Positions 35,669 to 48,400 of a stretch of DNA of 64,000 nt are shown in pieces. Source of the stretch: Symbiodinium natans. Its lineage: Eukaryota > Sar > Dinophyceae > Suessiales > Symbiodiniaceae. Made by a program: the position numbers and the translations under genes. Numbering within the stretch: the stretch's first letter is position 1; every line of letters starts with the position of its first letter. Under the pieces are notes generated by a model. The model searched no databases. It was given only the letters and a program-made list of their open reading frames with translations, and was not told the DNA's origin. The DNA is taken from assembly GCA_905221605.1 (NCBI GenBank), contig CAJNDS010000039.1:1-64000 (forward strand). Direction: 5' to 3'.

Positions 35669-38160
35669 TACATATCTACACGACAGCCAGTCGTGCCTAT
35701 GGGCCTTACATTTTCTATGCGTGCTTTGGTTTGTCATTAAATCACTACGTTGCACAGCGCTTGGTTCACCTCTACGGCAAAATCCCCCTGCAGCTCCAAA
35801 CATGTGTCTCGAATCATGGCGGAGTGTACAAGTAGACAAAGGCTTGAATGTTTTCGGTTTCTGAAGCGACTTGCCAGTGACACTATTTCTTCCAAGAGTC
35901 TTGATCCTTGAAGTTCATTCCCTGCAAGGGTTTAGACCATATCCCTGAGAACCGATTGCCAAAAAGGGGTGCTCCCACCAATGTGTGCCATGCTTGCAGG
36001 CAGCTGCCGAGGTGGGCAACTTGCGGTCTTGGGTGGCACCTGGGCACCTGGGTGCTTCATTTGTTATCCCCTGAGTTATCCCTTGCGCTTTGGCAGAAAC
36101 GCAGGCCGCCAGGCGGGCGCAGGAAAAGAAGGATGAACTGCAGCTTGAACGCATGTGAGACAAGCGTTTGAAGTCCATTTGCTCCATTTGCTTTTGGTGC
36201 TTGGGCCCCTTGGGCCGTTCGGTCCAGAAGGGCTCTCGAATCCTGAACCTTTCAGCTCCCACGTAGCTAGTCGTCGGCGGACGTAGCCATTGACGGCTTG
36301 CCTTTGCCGGATGTTAAGGGTTGCGTTCCTCACGCTCCTCTCCAGGAAAGCCAAGAAGGCCGAGGAGAAGCAGAAGAAACAGGCGGGCCTTTAAGATGTG
36401 TCTAAGATGTTTGTACAACTGTATAAGTGTCGGGGTGAAGAGGAGGAGGAGGAGAAGCTCCGAAAGGAGCAGCAGCGCGAGGTGGCAAAGCAGAAGGCGC
36501 AGGAACAGGCAGAGCATGTGCCAGAGTATGTGCATTGAGCTGTGTACTTGTGTGAACGTGTCGCACGGAAGATGGCCCGAGGGCGTTTGCTGTGAGGCAC
36601 AAAGAGACCGCCAGGCAGCTCAAGAAGAGAAGGAGGCGACATCGCCATCATTACCACTCTCTCAACCACAGTACTCATTACACACGACTCTTGAGAGAAT
36701 CGCTGGAATTATTGGCGCTCGTACTGTTGTGAATTATGGGTGCTATCTTGGTCAGCGACGTATTCTGTGATGCCCAGTAGGCCAGTGTGTAGTTCTTTCG
36801 TTTGGCCAGAAGCTTGAGCTGGAGCGGCTGATCAATCTTTTCGCAAAGGACCGCCTAGAGAGGCCCCGGTGCTTGCATAAAATGTAGACTTTGCGAGCTC
36901 GCATAAAAAAGGCAATGCCAAGAAAAGCCCGCTTAGGCTGGGCAAGCTGGATCCGCTCTCCGACGAGAAGCTGGCATCCTCCTTACAAGCAGCAGTGGAC
37001 GAGGACAAGGCTCTCGCAGGTGCGCACGCGGCTCAGAGTCTATGCATTCCAAACAGTACACTGAGTACTGTGTTCTACTGTGTACTGGTGCGCTGGATCG
37101 CCAGATCGCAGATTGCAGATTGCTTTGTGCAGCTCTCGCCTGCCCAGGCTGCAGTTGCTGAAGGGCAAGCTGGGATCTTGTGAGGAGAATGCATGCTTGG
37201 ATCCATTGGATCGAGCCATTGCCCTTGTCCCGGGCCTATGGCAGAGTTCCATATGTTGAGCAGCCTGACATTGCGTAAGTCATGGCATCTGTTTGGCGAG
37301 TGAAGATCTGCCGCCTCTGAGGTCAGCGACGGCGCCGGGGCTGGGAGCGTTTGGCCGCTGGCCGTGGCAGCGCCCAGCCACCTCCGCCTGGAGAACGCGC
37401 TGCGGAACCGCGCCCGTGACCTTGCGATCGGTGATCTCTCAATGTGTCACTGGCTGTGAGAGAGACTCAGAAAAACTCCAAGATGAGGGGAGAGAGGGCA
37501 AGCACAAACACACACAAATCAGACAAACAAGCGCCCCTCCTCTCAGGTCAAGAAGGCCCGGAACCGGCTGAGGGATGCCGTGGGATCCTTCCTGAAGTCG
37601 CCACGCCCTCACTTGTGACACAGCGTGAATATGTTCATGCGCTTCATTCAGAAAAGGAGAGCTTGGAGACACAATTGGTGGTGTTTTGGCGTGCGCACGG
37701 CGCTTTGAGGGCGCTCAGAGCTCAGGTGCAAGCTGCCAAATGCTGACGAGGGTGCAGTCACAGAGTGGCAGCAGGGCATCGTAAATGGCTTGCTGGAGCT
37801 GCCACCATGGTCCCCACAGGACCTTCATGAAAAATCGGAGATCGGGGTCCAGGGGAGATCTTTGTGCGTGTTCTCGCAGGAGCCGGAGCTGCCAAAGGCT
37901 GCACCAGGCAAGAGTTGCTGGGTTGGGTGGGGGGTGCCAGTAGCTCCAGTGTGCTGCCTGGGTTCTTGGTGGCCGGAGGCCCTGACAAGAAGAAGAAGAA
38001 GGACAAAGCCGTGGAGGTGGGCAGAGCAGCAAGACGTGCGATATCTTGCTGCTTATGTCGGCGCACCCCTGCAGGAGGACTTGGATCAGATCCTTGCGGA
38101 GTTCGACGATTCGTCGCCGGCCGAGTCCAAGTCCAAGAAGTCCGGCAAAAAGAAGAAGTG
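33590..38160 (+). CDS. Charged coiled-coil protein, many short exons, unidentified
   Basis: A series of Lys/Glu/Arg/Gln-rich exon-like pieces runs down the + strand: AERQRREAEEALRLAGF (about 33617), AEEQKRREEKAKRV (33710), AVKEYVVLEQLNEVCLQFDD (34213), EEQLRDLGNQIEQTLKGSAL (34420), IESIGLTPMKVREDEASPP (34640, ending at a gag/gtgagt donor), RQVERETSQERKERERRARN (35020), AKRRIVEEQQAAEKARLAAE (35345), AARRAQEKKDELQLERM (36103), EEKLRKEQQREVAKQKAQEQ (36445) and LDPLSDEKLASSLQAAVDED (36951). The last exon (about 38071-38160) reads EDLDQILAEFDDSSPAES then KSKKSGKKKK and stop. The composition suggests a long coiled coil. It resembles the charged part of zuotin-like proteins, but no domain names it. 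It may be two genes, because the 33.6-34.7 kb part differs in character. Confidence 0.5.
33902..33947. repeat. (GA)n microsatellite
   Basis: About 23 ga units after a caagcgtg word. A similar taagcgtg plus (ga)n element lies at 35628-35662. Both sit in presumed introns of the coiled-coil gene. Confidence 0.95.
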
Positions 38161-39906
38161 ACGACTGCGCAAATTGAACAACATCTAATTTGGTGTGGCT
38201 CACAAGTTACAAGTTGTGACACGTTGTGAATTTCAAGTCTCACACCTCTCGCCAGCTGAGTGCCTGCTGATGTGTCAGCCCCCCAATGCGAAGTGAGCTT
38301 GTCAAGACTGGGTTCGTTCCATATTCACGAAGCGGCAACTCTAGCGACCGGCTGCCACAGGGCTGCCAAGGTGCCACAAAGGTGGCAGCGACTGGAGGTA
38401 ATTATCAGATGGTATCCGCCAGTGCGACAAATTTTATGCGAGCTCAGTACTATGCACAGACCAAGAGCGTGTGCGAACGTGAAGGGCTGGAAGAGCGATT
38501 CAGTACGCCGCGCCGTGGCATGGGTGACAGCGCCTGCTTCATAAGCCGGGCCTTGTAACTCCCACGGCAGAGGATGCGTCTGAGAAAGAAGCCTACTCTT
38601 GCTTTTTCCGCTCCGAATTGGAGCCGCTTCCCAAAGCCCCCTTTTGCACACCGTGGTTTGAGATTCTACTATCTCGTAGTGCGATTGCTGACAATCGCCT
38701 CTTTGTGTGGGCAGCTGTGAGAAAATGGGAGGGGTGCCTGTCAATGCTGAACATGTGACTGTTTACGAAGACAGCTCCGTGTGGGGAGGTGGGGGGGGGG
38801 GGCGGGACGGCCCGGAAATGCGCAGGGGCGCCATCTGTTTTCAGCAGCTGCTGAAACCCAAATTGCCCTAAACTCCAACCTTACATCCGAACTGTCCTAA
38901 CCCCTTACGCCATCTAACGCCGAGCATCCTTGCCAAACCCAACAGGTTGTGTGCCCAAAGCCCTAACCGCTTGAGTGGCAAGTTTTTGTCTCGAATTTCC
39001 GCCGCCCTTTGAAGAGCTGGTCCCAAAACGGGCTGCTCCTGTGCGTGCCACGGGCTTAGAACAGTGGAAAGATGCGAGTCTTTCATGAATGCGCTTTGTG
39101 GTGGAGGCTCCAGGTGATCATGCCCTATGAGATATGCGTCAAGAGCCGGCAGCAAAACATTTTGCTGTTGACAGTAGAGGACCAGCTGCTGCATGATAGT
39201 GGGCGATTTTGCTCGTCAAGCTTGTTGATTTGAGTCGATTCTGTTGGTGGATCCACAACGAGGAGACCGATACAATCCGTGACCTGAAACAGGACGTGAA
39301 GGCATGTGCTCCTTGTCACACTTGTGGAATCGAAAGCAACAGGTGTTCGTTTGGACAATGTCAATTTCTTTAGGACTCTAGCCTATATGGGCAAGTTTCG
39401 ACCTGCAAATGCCCGGGGAACGTCCAGATTCAAAAGTATAAGAGGGTGCCTTCGACTTTCTTAGCTTTCAATTCTTCATGTGAGGTTTTCCACGATCGAT
39501 CTGCCGAAATTCGACTGTTTGTCTGGAAAGTCAACCTATCTACATCCCTTAGCCTCAACCTATCTAAGACTAAGGCAATTTGATGTGCACAGGGAACTTC
39601 CGGAATTCATCCACAGCATGCTCTGCAGCATTTTCTGCGGGTTCTTTGGGGACACTCCACAGGGTTGTCTAGGGGATTCTCTCGGGCTTTTGGTGCAAGA
39701 TTTTCGACCAAACCAATCTCTCACCACCACCGAAGCTTGCAGATCCCTCACGACGCGAGGTGGACATTTCACACGCGAGGGATCTGCTCTGCAGCTTCTA
39801 ACTCCAAAGCCCTTTGCGCCCTTTGCCCTTTGTGTTCCGTGGATGTGCAGGCGAGGGTGGAAGCTACTTGCCAGCATTCACAAGTGAACACGAGTTACGG
39901 GCAACG
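38161..39906. other. No recognised gene
   Basis: Contains a 12-g run at 38790-38801 and scattered ccctaa-like words at 38866-38980. The + strand stretch 38370-38558 (GNYQMVSASATNFMRAQYYA) is open and protein-like but matches nothing recognised. Confidence 0.45.
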
Positions 39907-40747
39907 ATGCCAGACAAGGCCGACGAGCCTCTGTACTTCAACGGAATCGAGCTTGCAGACGAGGAGCTGATCAGATAGCCCGCTCTGTTCAGCTGTTCCG
40001 AGTGAGAAGTGCTCGGGATGCTGAGGAGGCAACCCTGTTGGAGTACAACATCGCGGGCGGCTTAGATGCGTTGCACAACAAGAAGCGGCTTTCATGCTTG
40101 AGAAGCACTCTTTCGTTGTGTGAGACTCCTCGGAGGTCCCGGACGATTGCCCAGGAGGCCCGATCGTGCACCTGGGAGGCTGCAGCACCTTCGACCTTGA
40201 GTGCCTTGGACATATTGCTAGCGCGAACTGATCCCTCAGCCTTGGCTTCCACCGAAGTGAGGTGCGAGTTGCCTTCGGGACGACAGCTCAGGGAGCGAAC
40301 GCAGAATGCCTGCAGAATGCAGAGTAGTCATGTTCACAGAGTTAGGGGGCACCCGGCAGCTTGACAGGAGCACGTCACGGGCGACACCACGGTGGCCCAG
40401 CTCAAGGGCCGGATCACATCCGAGGCGCAACGACACATCCAACTCAGCCAGCTCCAAGCCAGCTCCAAGCCTGCGCTATGCCCATTGCCCCATTTCCCCA
40501 GCCCAAGGCTGGCATTCCATACCTGTGCATGAAGCTCCTGGCGGGTGATGTTGAGCTGCGGGAGCCCAGTTCAACGCGTAACGTTTTATCACTCGGATTG
40601 AATGGCAAGTCACGGCAAGTCACGGCAAGTCACACCATCACAGCTTCAAGCTGGCAGGATCCAGTGAACCTGCGACACTATGATCTGGCGGGGAAAGGCG
40701 TGCGAGTTGTCACGACCCGCCGACTCTATGCCGGGCCAGCGGCGTAG
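39907..40747 (+). CDS. Small protein with a ubiquitin-like domain, several exons
   Basis: An ATG at 39907 opens MPDKADEPLYFNGIELADEE, then LI. The next candidate exon (about 39994-40130) reads SARDAEEATLLEYNIAGGLD. After 40326 an exon gives HVTGDTTVAQLKGRITSEAQ, which matches the first helix of the ubiquitin fold (the DTxxxLKxxI pattern). After a short intron, about 40508-40565 gives AGIPYLCMKLLAGDVELREP, matching the GIPxxxxxLLAGxxL turn of ubiquitin-like domains. A last exon (about 40650-40747) reads DPVNLRHYDLAGKGVRVVTT then RRLYAGPAA and stop. There is no C-terminal Gly-Gly, so it is probably a ubiquitin-like domain protein rather than a conjugated modifier. The link between the first exons and the domain is inference. 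Confidence 0.5.
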
Positions 40748-42330
40748 CGAGGTCATAGCGATCCTAGCGAGAGCGTTAGAGCCAATGTGGCTCCAGAATG
40801 GTGCCGTGTGCCCTCGGTGGCACCCCGATGCTCGGCTGTACAAAGGTTACTGTCCTCTGATCCTCGGCCGGTCCTAGGGGGGGCGATGCCCTAGGGTGCC
40901 CTAGAGTGTCTAGAGCCGGGTCGAAGTCTTCCTCGCGGAAACAGCTGACACGTGATACCACTCCAGGCACTCTGGATTTTCTGTGTTGCGTGAAGCTCCA
41001 GGCATGTCCCAACAGCGTTTGCTCAAGGTTTAGTTTCCCATCGGCGTTCTGGCGTTCTTGAGCTTTTTTGCCTTCGGAGTACTGTGAGCACGAATTTTCT
41101 TGCCGCTTTCATAGAGGACGGTAGCCATCTGTAGCCCACCAACGTACCACGGAAGGCTTCCAAACCCCTTGCAAGGGCATAGGCGGAGGACCACTCGGAG
41201 GATAATGGACGCGGGGCTGCCTGCCGCGAGCGTCGGACATGGCCAGCGAAGGCTGGCATGGAGTGTATAAGTTTTTCATTCCAAGTTCGAAGACTTAGAC
41301 TTTGAAGCTTTGGTTGTTTGGGTATTGTTGCCCGCCAATGTAGGAGTCGTAGACCATAGCTCTCCTAATGCATCGACGCCCGCACTGGAGGCTTGCCCTA
41401 CATCGAGTTCCATCCGCAGCTTCAGCCTCAGCAGCGCGCCCAGATCCCCAATTCTCGTCCGCCCCCCCGGCACCCCCCGCCCCCCCACACCAGTATTTCT
41501 GCCACCGCGCTGGCCTTTTCCGCTGCATCCCCATGTTACACACACACACACACAACCTTGGCAACTTTGCAAGTCCACTTGCGGTTCTGTGAGGCTTCTC
41601 TTTCCAAGCATTTCTTAGGTTTGTCTGTTTGCGCCGCCCTCAGAAGTAGGAGCTGGCCTGATTACAACTCTATGTGTGTTGACCAAGCCTCTGATAGAGC
41701 CAGTACGAATCCCAGTTATCCACAAACGAGGGAGACAAATCCTCAATCAGGACAGGCGATGCGGACCTTTCTTTCGCGGAGTTGCAGTTGCCTTGGAGCG
41801 AGCAGGTCAGGGAATGATGACCTTGTGCTGTTCCATGTGGGCATGGAGGCTTAGTGGCTAATGTTGTACTCGCTTTATTATCCACAAATCCCCCCCCCCC
41901 CCCGCCCCCACAATTTTGGGGTTTTGGCGTCTTCTCCATAAACCGAGACGCGGTCTGGGGGGCAGGGCAGGTAGGGGTCGAGGGTTGAGGGGAATCCTTG
42001 AAGTTTCCAGGCTTTTTGGCTCCCTGGCCAGGGTGGCTGCGGATTAATGCGGGTAAGAGAAACAATTGTTTGAGGGCCTGTTTCGTAATGAAAATTTACA
42101 CGAAATTAAAAAACAGACAGGACTCCACAAAATTTATTTTCAAAACTATTTTGTCTGAATTCCCCCCCCCCCGCCCCTTCATCCCCGGGCCGCGAACTTC
42201 GCATAATTGCGGCCTTGGCAATAGGGATGCCCTCTATTGTTCCGGAAAAACGCATAATAGCGGGTAACCATCATAAAATAGTCATGCAGTTTGTGCCAGG
42301 CTGAGTGCATAGAGCATCCCGCAGCATTCC
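40748..42330. other. No recognised gene; poly-C runs
   Basis: Should contain the upstream part of the first NRPS condensation domain, but no HHxxxDG exon could be found. Contains a (ca) run at 41537-41554 and c-runs at 41889-41903 and 42163-42172. Confidence 0.4.
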
Positions 42331-42334
42331 GCAG

Positions 42335-42443
42335 GATGGCGGAGATTTCCCTGATTTGAGGGAGCTCGTTGCAGCAGTCCTTGTGCTGCTCTACAAGTAC
42401 AGCCAGCAGGAAGATCTCGCCGTTGGTGTCAGCCAGGCCCGCA
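42335..42443 (+). other. NRPS condensation domain 1, C4-C5 region only
   Basis: An exon after a ccgcag acceptor encodes DLRELVAAVLVLLYKYSQQE then DLAVGVSQARTR. This fits the pattern LxVLLxRYxxQxDLxVGxPxAxR found between the floor loop and latch of condensation domains. The same region of the second condensation domain is at 56210-56345 and 57158-57200. The upstream HHxxxDG exon was not found. Confidence 0.6.
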
Positions 42444-45400
42444 CCCGGACGCAATTTCGCAAACACGCCCCATGCATTCCTGTGCATTCGCTGTGCATTT
42501 TCTGTGCATTCCCTGCTTGTTCCCGAATGTCCTTCAACGCCCTTGCCATGAAGCAATGAGGCAGAGGAATCCCCGGGCCACGTGCGTGTCAGCGAGGCCG
42601 GGGGCATGAGTTAAAGTGATGAGCGGAGCACGCACTCTGAGCTTCCTCTGCCAATAGCTGGGGGGCAACTGCGTATGCAGCAGCTGTGTTGCGTAGTGTT
42701 GCTGTGGATGAAGTAAATTGTGGAGGGAAAGCCCCGGGGGGAGGAGACCCAGTTCTTCATCGAGAGAATCGCTCTCCCCCCAAAAATGGCGCCTTGCTGT
42801 CGCTTGTGCCTCTCGTCCCTTGCCAGATCTCGTCCTGCTCTTTCGTCGACTTGAAGGCCCGGGCCTTGCGCTGCGTCGTATGTCTTACACTCCTTACACT
42901 GTTACAATATGTTGCGATGTGTTATACAACATCGTTCATGCGGTTGCGTCTTGGTGACGTCTCTTTGCACGATGTAACTAACCGCAGTGCGCAGCCTCGC
43001 CTCTTGCGGACACTCCGAATTCCGAAAAGGCTGCTTTTCAGCAAGGCGTCCCGGCGGAAGGGCTGCAGGCGCCCCCCGACCTCTGCCTACTCTTGAACCT
43101 TAAGATTTAATGAAATTTGATGTCGCATCTCTTCCTGTTCAGGTGATGGTTGGGGATGGCACCGGCCTCCCAAGCAATTCGCCGCCAGGTCCGGACCTGC
43201 AAACTGCCCCAATCTTTCGCAGTTCTTTGGACTTTGGACTGTACGGCATTCAGGCTTGGAGCTTCTCGTGTGCAGACAAGAAGGGCCGGAGGGCAATGCA
43301 GGGAACGCCGTGAAGTCACTTGGCAGGATCTCGTTTCGAGAAGCGTGATTTTTGACATATCTCTTGGCTCGTTTGGCTTAGGTGGATTTGGCGGAGGTCC
43401 TGCTTCTCGGAGACGTTTGTTCGGCGAGCGCAGGAAAGCATTCGTCAAACGTGGAAGGGGCACAAGCTGGACACGTGATTGCAGCACATTGCAGCACATT
43501 GCAGCAAGACCACCCGCAAGGAACACCTTTATCGATTCCTCCGACTGGGGCGTGGCTCGGCCACTTGTGTCCGCGAGTGGACTTGGACTTCACCAGAGGA
43601 GGACGCTCCGGAGCCTCCAGCATACCATGCAAATGGAAAAAATCTCAGCAGTTGAAAAAACGAGTATTTTCAATGTGCCATTCTGTGCAGTGTCCCTCGG
43701 GAGGAGCGACAGGTTTTGGGGAGCTTCAACATGACCACCACCACGAGCACCACGAGCACCACAGCGCGGAGCCCTTCGAGCAACTCTGCTGGTCGCTCCG
43801 TTCGCTCTGTTCTGGACCTCGTCGCCGGTGCGGTGGCGGCCTCGCCTTCGCACGACGCGGTGGCGCGGTGCCCAGCTGCCCAGCTCTGTCCCGGCTCCAA
43901 GAATGGGCACCAAAAGCCTGTCGAGACTCCCGAATCAAGAGCTGCTCCGCAGCGCGCCGTGCTTCCGAGGTCCAGGATGGCGACAGGCTTTCGCCACTGA
44001 GCTATGCACGGTTCTGGGCTCAGCCTCTTCCGCGAGACCCGAGACATCAATCCCAAGTTTTCATCAGCCACCTTCGGAGGCAGATGCTGGGCGCTGAGAG
44101 ACCCTAAACTTTCGGTAGCCGGGGTAACCAGGTATGCTAGCCGCTAGCACCGTTGAAGATTCAGGATCTGGGATCCAGGTGTTTGGGGTGGACACCTCCT
44201 CTGGTTGCTCGGTTCTCCATCCAACCCTTGAGTCTCGAAGCTCTCAACCCAAGCTAGCCAAACCCCAAACATTGAAGGCGCGGAGCACTATTGAAAAACA
44301 AAACGTATTGCCGAGTACGAGTGATCAAAACAAAAAGTGCACGCCCACAGTCCCCCGGACTCTTAAAAGAAGGGGTCGTTGCGATTTGTTTCTCAGCCTG
44401 CATCAGCCCCCCACAGGTTGTGGGCTTTAGCCGGCCATTTGGCGGCAAAAGCCAAGCAGGCCAAGGGCGCAGTCCAACATATCCATACCGTCCATGCCAT
44501 ATCCCTGGCCATGCCTTGTGCCTCGCGAGTGCATGTCGCAGTGTCGCAGGCCTGTGGCGAAGATCTGGGCTCAGTTGCCATTCTTCTTGGCCGTGGCATC
44601 TCTATGGTGCGCCCCGCAAGTCCGCGCGCGACGCGCGAAGCGCCTGCGAGGGTTTGCTTTGAGGTACCTCTCTTTGTTTCCTTTGCACCTTGAAAAGGTG
44701 CTGGCGCTGCTTGGGGTCTGGCGCTGGTAGCTCAGTTAAGGGAAGAAGGGAAGCCCTGTGAGAATTCGTTTTGAGGTTTGGAACCTTTGGAATCTTGGAA
44801 TGGTTTGAGGAGTTGAGCTGAGAGAAGCAGAGGTGCTGGTGGTGTCTGTGTACCATTGGACCTCCGCGCTCCCAGGGCCCGGCTGGCAGGGATCTCAGAG
44901 AGCTGAGAAATCTGAGCCACAAGGGGAGAGCTGTTCAGCAACTGGGGGTCAGTGATGTGCCGCTAACTTTGGGTTTTGCCTCCTCTCGTAATTGCTGGCT
45001 TTCTGTTGGTGAAGAATTGGCCCCTGGACCCAACCACTGGATTGCAACATAGACGCCTACACTTTGTTTGGAGCAGGGTACTACCAGTACGCGGGCAAAC
45101 TTCTCCATAACGGAAATCTAGACGCTACCACTATTTGCAAGGGCCGACGAAAACATACGTTCACCATGCAATGCGCAGACGCTCACGCGTCCCACATGGC
45201 GGATGTTCTCGCCGGATCGTTCCGGTTCAAACCATTGAGGCCTCAAAAAAGCTTAGCTGGTCCCACACGCAGGTGCTGACTAAATCTGTATTAAGCTCTA
45301 ACCATGTAAAGAACAGAGAGACAAGAAGAGCAAGAACATAAGTTGCAATTTCAACGCAAGTACGTTTTCTGCTCGACTCCCGGGGCCTTTTTCATTGTGG

Positions 45401-48400
45401 GTAGAGAGACCCGAAGGCCAAGCAAAGGGGGACATGAAACAACAATTTCCCGTATTCACCTTTTGGAAGTAACCCCGCGCCCAACGCTTCACGGGCGAAG
45501 CGCAAAGAATGTGAGCCATCGAGTGTTTCGATCATCTCTGACATTATGGAAGATCCATTGATGTGGTGATTGTATGTGTGTGTGTCACGCGATCGCAACT
45601 GAAGCCCCGACTTCAGGAACACATGCTCAAGGACGCCGAGGCGACATGTGGTGGGTAGCAAATCTGAATGTGAAGTCTCAGAGACCAGGTGCGGCTGGCG
45701 ATCACCAGCCATGAGCTGCAACTGAAATGGCTGCAAAGCCCAGCAGTTCTCTACATGGAGGATGTTCAGGAGACAGCGGGTCTCAGCGAAGGTGCGCAGT
45801 GTGCAGTGGTTACTTGCTGCTTCCTGCAACTGTAGCTGCGATGAGCTGCGTCAGGCACGTTTGAAGAGCCGGCCTATTCTGCAAATGATGTAGCGATGGC
45901 CCGAGGACCCTAGGAACCGGGACTGCAGTGCACGATCACTTGCTACAAGCTGCAGGCAAGCACCCAGAGCACCGACGAAGAATATCATAGCTCGTACAGC
46001 CTTCGTACAGCCTTTGTTCCGCAGCGAGGCCTACATCCTCTTCACCAGCGGCTCGACTGGGGTTCCAAAGGAGCGGGGGGGGGGGGGAAAACTCGAAGAA
46101 GCTTATGTGAGGTTCTGCTGAAGGTCTCCGCAAGTGCTTCGGAGTGTCGCGTGTGTTTTTGTTGGCAGGGGGTTCTCCTCACGCACCAGAATGTCTTGGC
46201 TTACACTCGGTGGCATGTGCCGTACTACCAGCTGACGCACGAGGAGATACCAAGGGGGGGGTACTCCAAACTCACGGGGTGCGATGTGCCCCGCCCTCCG
46301 CCTTTGCCTCGTCTGAAGGACCGTGTCCCTCACGCAGCAGGGCTCTCCTTTGATGCTTCCCTGGCGGAGCGAAATGCTTCTTGAAGACTGGAAGACTTTG
46401 CTTCAAGGGGGCGAGTTTGAGCAGGAGATCTGGCCAACGCTCTCTGTTGGGGGCCTCGACCCCTAGATCTGGCACAGTGAGGATGAATCTGAGGTTGTTC
46501 ATGTGGTGGTCTCCTCTCTGGAGTTGGGTATGGTTCCCCAGGCTGTGTGCTGCCAGTTCCTGACGACAACCTGCGCTTGCTCCCAGAGGTCAGTTGGAAG
46601 ATTTTCTCCGGTTGTTGCGATGACCTCAACACGGCTTCTGGTAGGCGTTGTGCCAATGGTACGCGAAGGCTCCGCAGCCTGAGTTGGCCACTTCTGACTC
46701 AACCGAGTGTGGGGTTATGAGGGCATGAGTGCACGAGGCAGGGGCAACCGTGGCATTTTTGACGACACAGCTGGCCGAGGCTCAAGAATGCAAAGAGCAT
46801 CAAAGAGCCCATTCTGCCCCCCCTTGGCCGCTGGCAATCTGAAGAGCCATTATTGGCCCCAGGCGGTGCTGGCAGAACCTCAGTTTCCCTCAATGAGGCC
46901 CTGCATTGCACTGCATTGCGCTGCATTGCACTGCACATCGCACTGAGCAATGTCGTGTTCGGCCAACGGGAGTAATGATGCCCTGCCAGGTTGCGCGTCC
47001 TGGTCGGCTACTTGGAGTGCTTTGTGGTGGCGGGGGGGAGGTGCTGCTGATTCCCTGCTGAGTTTACGGGCGGCGACAAGCTACACGTGCGCCCTCCGGC
47101 ACACGCCCCATTTCAGCTCGTCAACATCTACGGCTTGCGGCCCAGAGAACAGATCGGGAACTTTGGGCTCCGTTCCGAGAATGAACCATGGTAACCATAG
47201 TGACATAGTGAGCCCTTGAAGGTCCAACGGAGTGCTGCGTGAACGTTACGATGCCACAACCCCAGGGCTGCACTGGAGATGCTGCTGCTGCTGCTGCTGC
47301 TGCTGCTCTGCGTGGCTTGCGCCACTGCGTGGCTTGCGCTCATCGCAGAGAGGTGCCTGGTCCCGCCTGGCCAAGGGATGCCCAACATTGTCCTTCCCTC
47401 GGAGTGGGTGTGGGTGCACGCTTGCGATTGCAAGTGCGGAATGCTGTAGATCGTTGATCCGTGGATCCTGCCCAGCAGCGCTGCTCCATGACAGATGTCA
47501 ATAAGCGTCATTGCGTCATGCAGCAGCATGGAAAAACTCGCAAAAGACTCCTGGGAAGGGAGAGCCGGTTCCAAACATCCAGCTCTACGTACTCGCGAGC
47601 GCCTCAGAGCATTGCTGAGTCTTGAACTCGCCATGATCTTGTGGTATGTCTTGTGTACATATACGCCCACACTACTATAGATGTGTACTGCTTAAATCTG
47701 GTCAATTGACGTGGGCTTCTTGGTTCGATTCTTCCCTGAGTTGGCCGAAGCCAGGATCCGCAGATGAGGCCCCAGGCGCACCGGCACCCGGAGTGTGTCA
47801 GTTTGTGCGTATCGCAGCGTGCAATGCAGCGTGTAACGCAGCGTGTAATGCAGCGTGTACGGAGAATTTTTGCTGCCCTTTGACTTTCATGAAGAGGGCT
47901 GATGTCGAAGCCGTGGAAGCTGAGGTGCGGGATGGTTGGGGAGCTTTGTGTGGGAGGCCTTCAGGCTGGTGAATGCGGCAACAGCAGCACCTCTGTCGCA
48001 CTCACTGTCGGGCCTTGATGCGAGATGCGAGGTGGCTGCCGGATATCTCAACCGATCCGAGCTCACAGCTGCAAAGTTTGTGTGCTGCCGGCTGAAGTTT
48101 GGACTAAAGCGCCCCGAAAGAATGCGTTCTGCGCAAGCATACATCGCCTAAAACATGGTTTTGGGCATCCCAACTCCCCAAAACCATGTCGTTGAAGTTG
48201 GGTGCCATGTCCAAACTCATTGAGACTTCAGGTCAACAGAGAGAACCAAGTTGATGACATTCGAGTCATTTTCAGAAACTGTTTTTCGAGATACACTTTG
48301 ATCAGGTACATCCCCTGTTGGACTTAGTTCATACACTTCTTTAGAACATGTTTTACCTTCACGAAGACAGCAACTCAAGATGGGCCAGAAATGGGAGGTA

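Noticed and set aside
25590-38160. Idea that the zuotin-like gene continues into the coiled-coil exons after 35 kb
   Set aside because: It would place a whole same-strand K+ channel gene in one intron. The resemblance is only compositional (Lys/Glu/Ala), so the two are kept separate.
41393-41854. 153-codon plus-strand frame with Pro-rich and Thr/His sections
   Set aside because: The composition comes from c-rich and (ca)n stretches, and no condensation-domain motif could be found in it.
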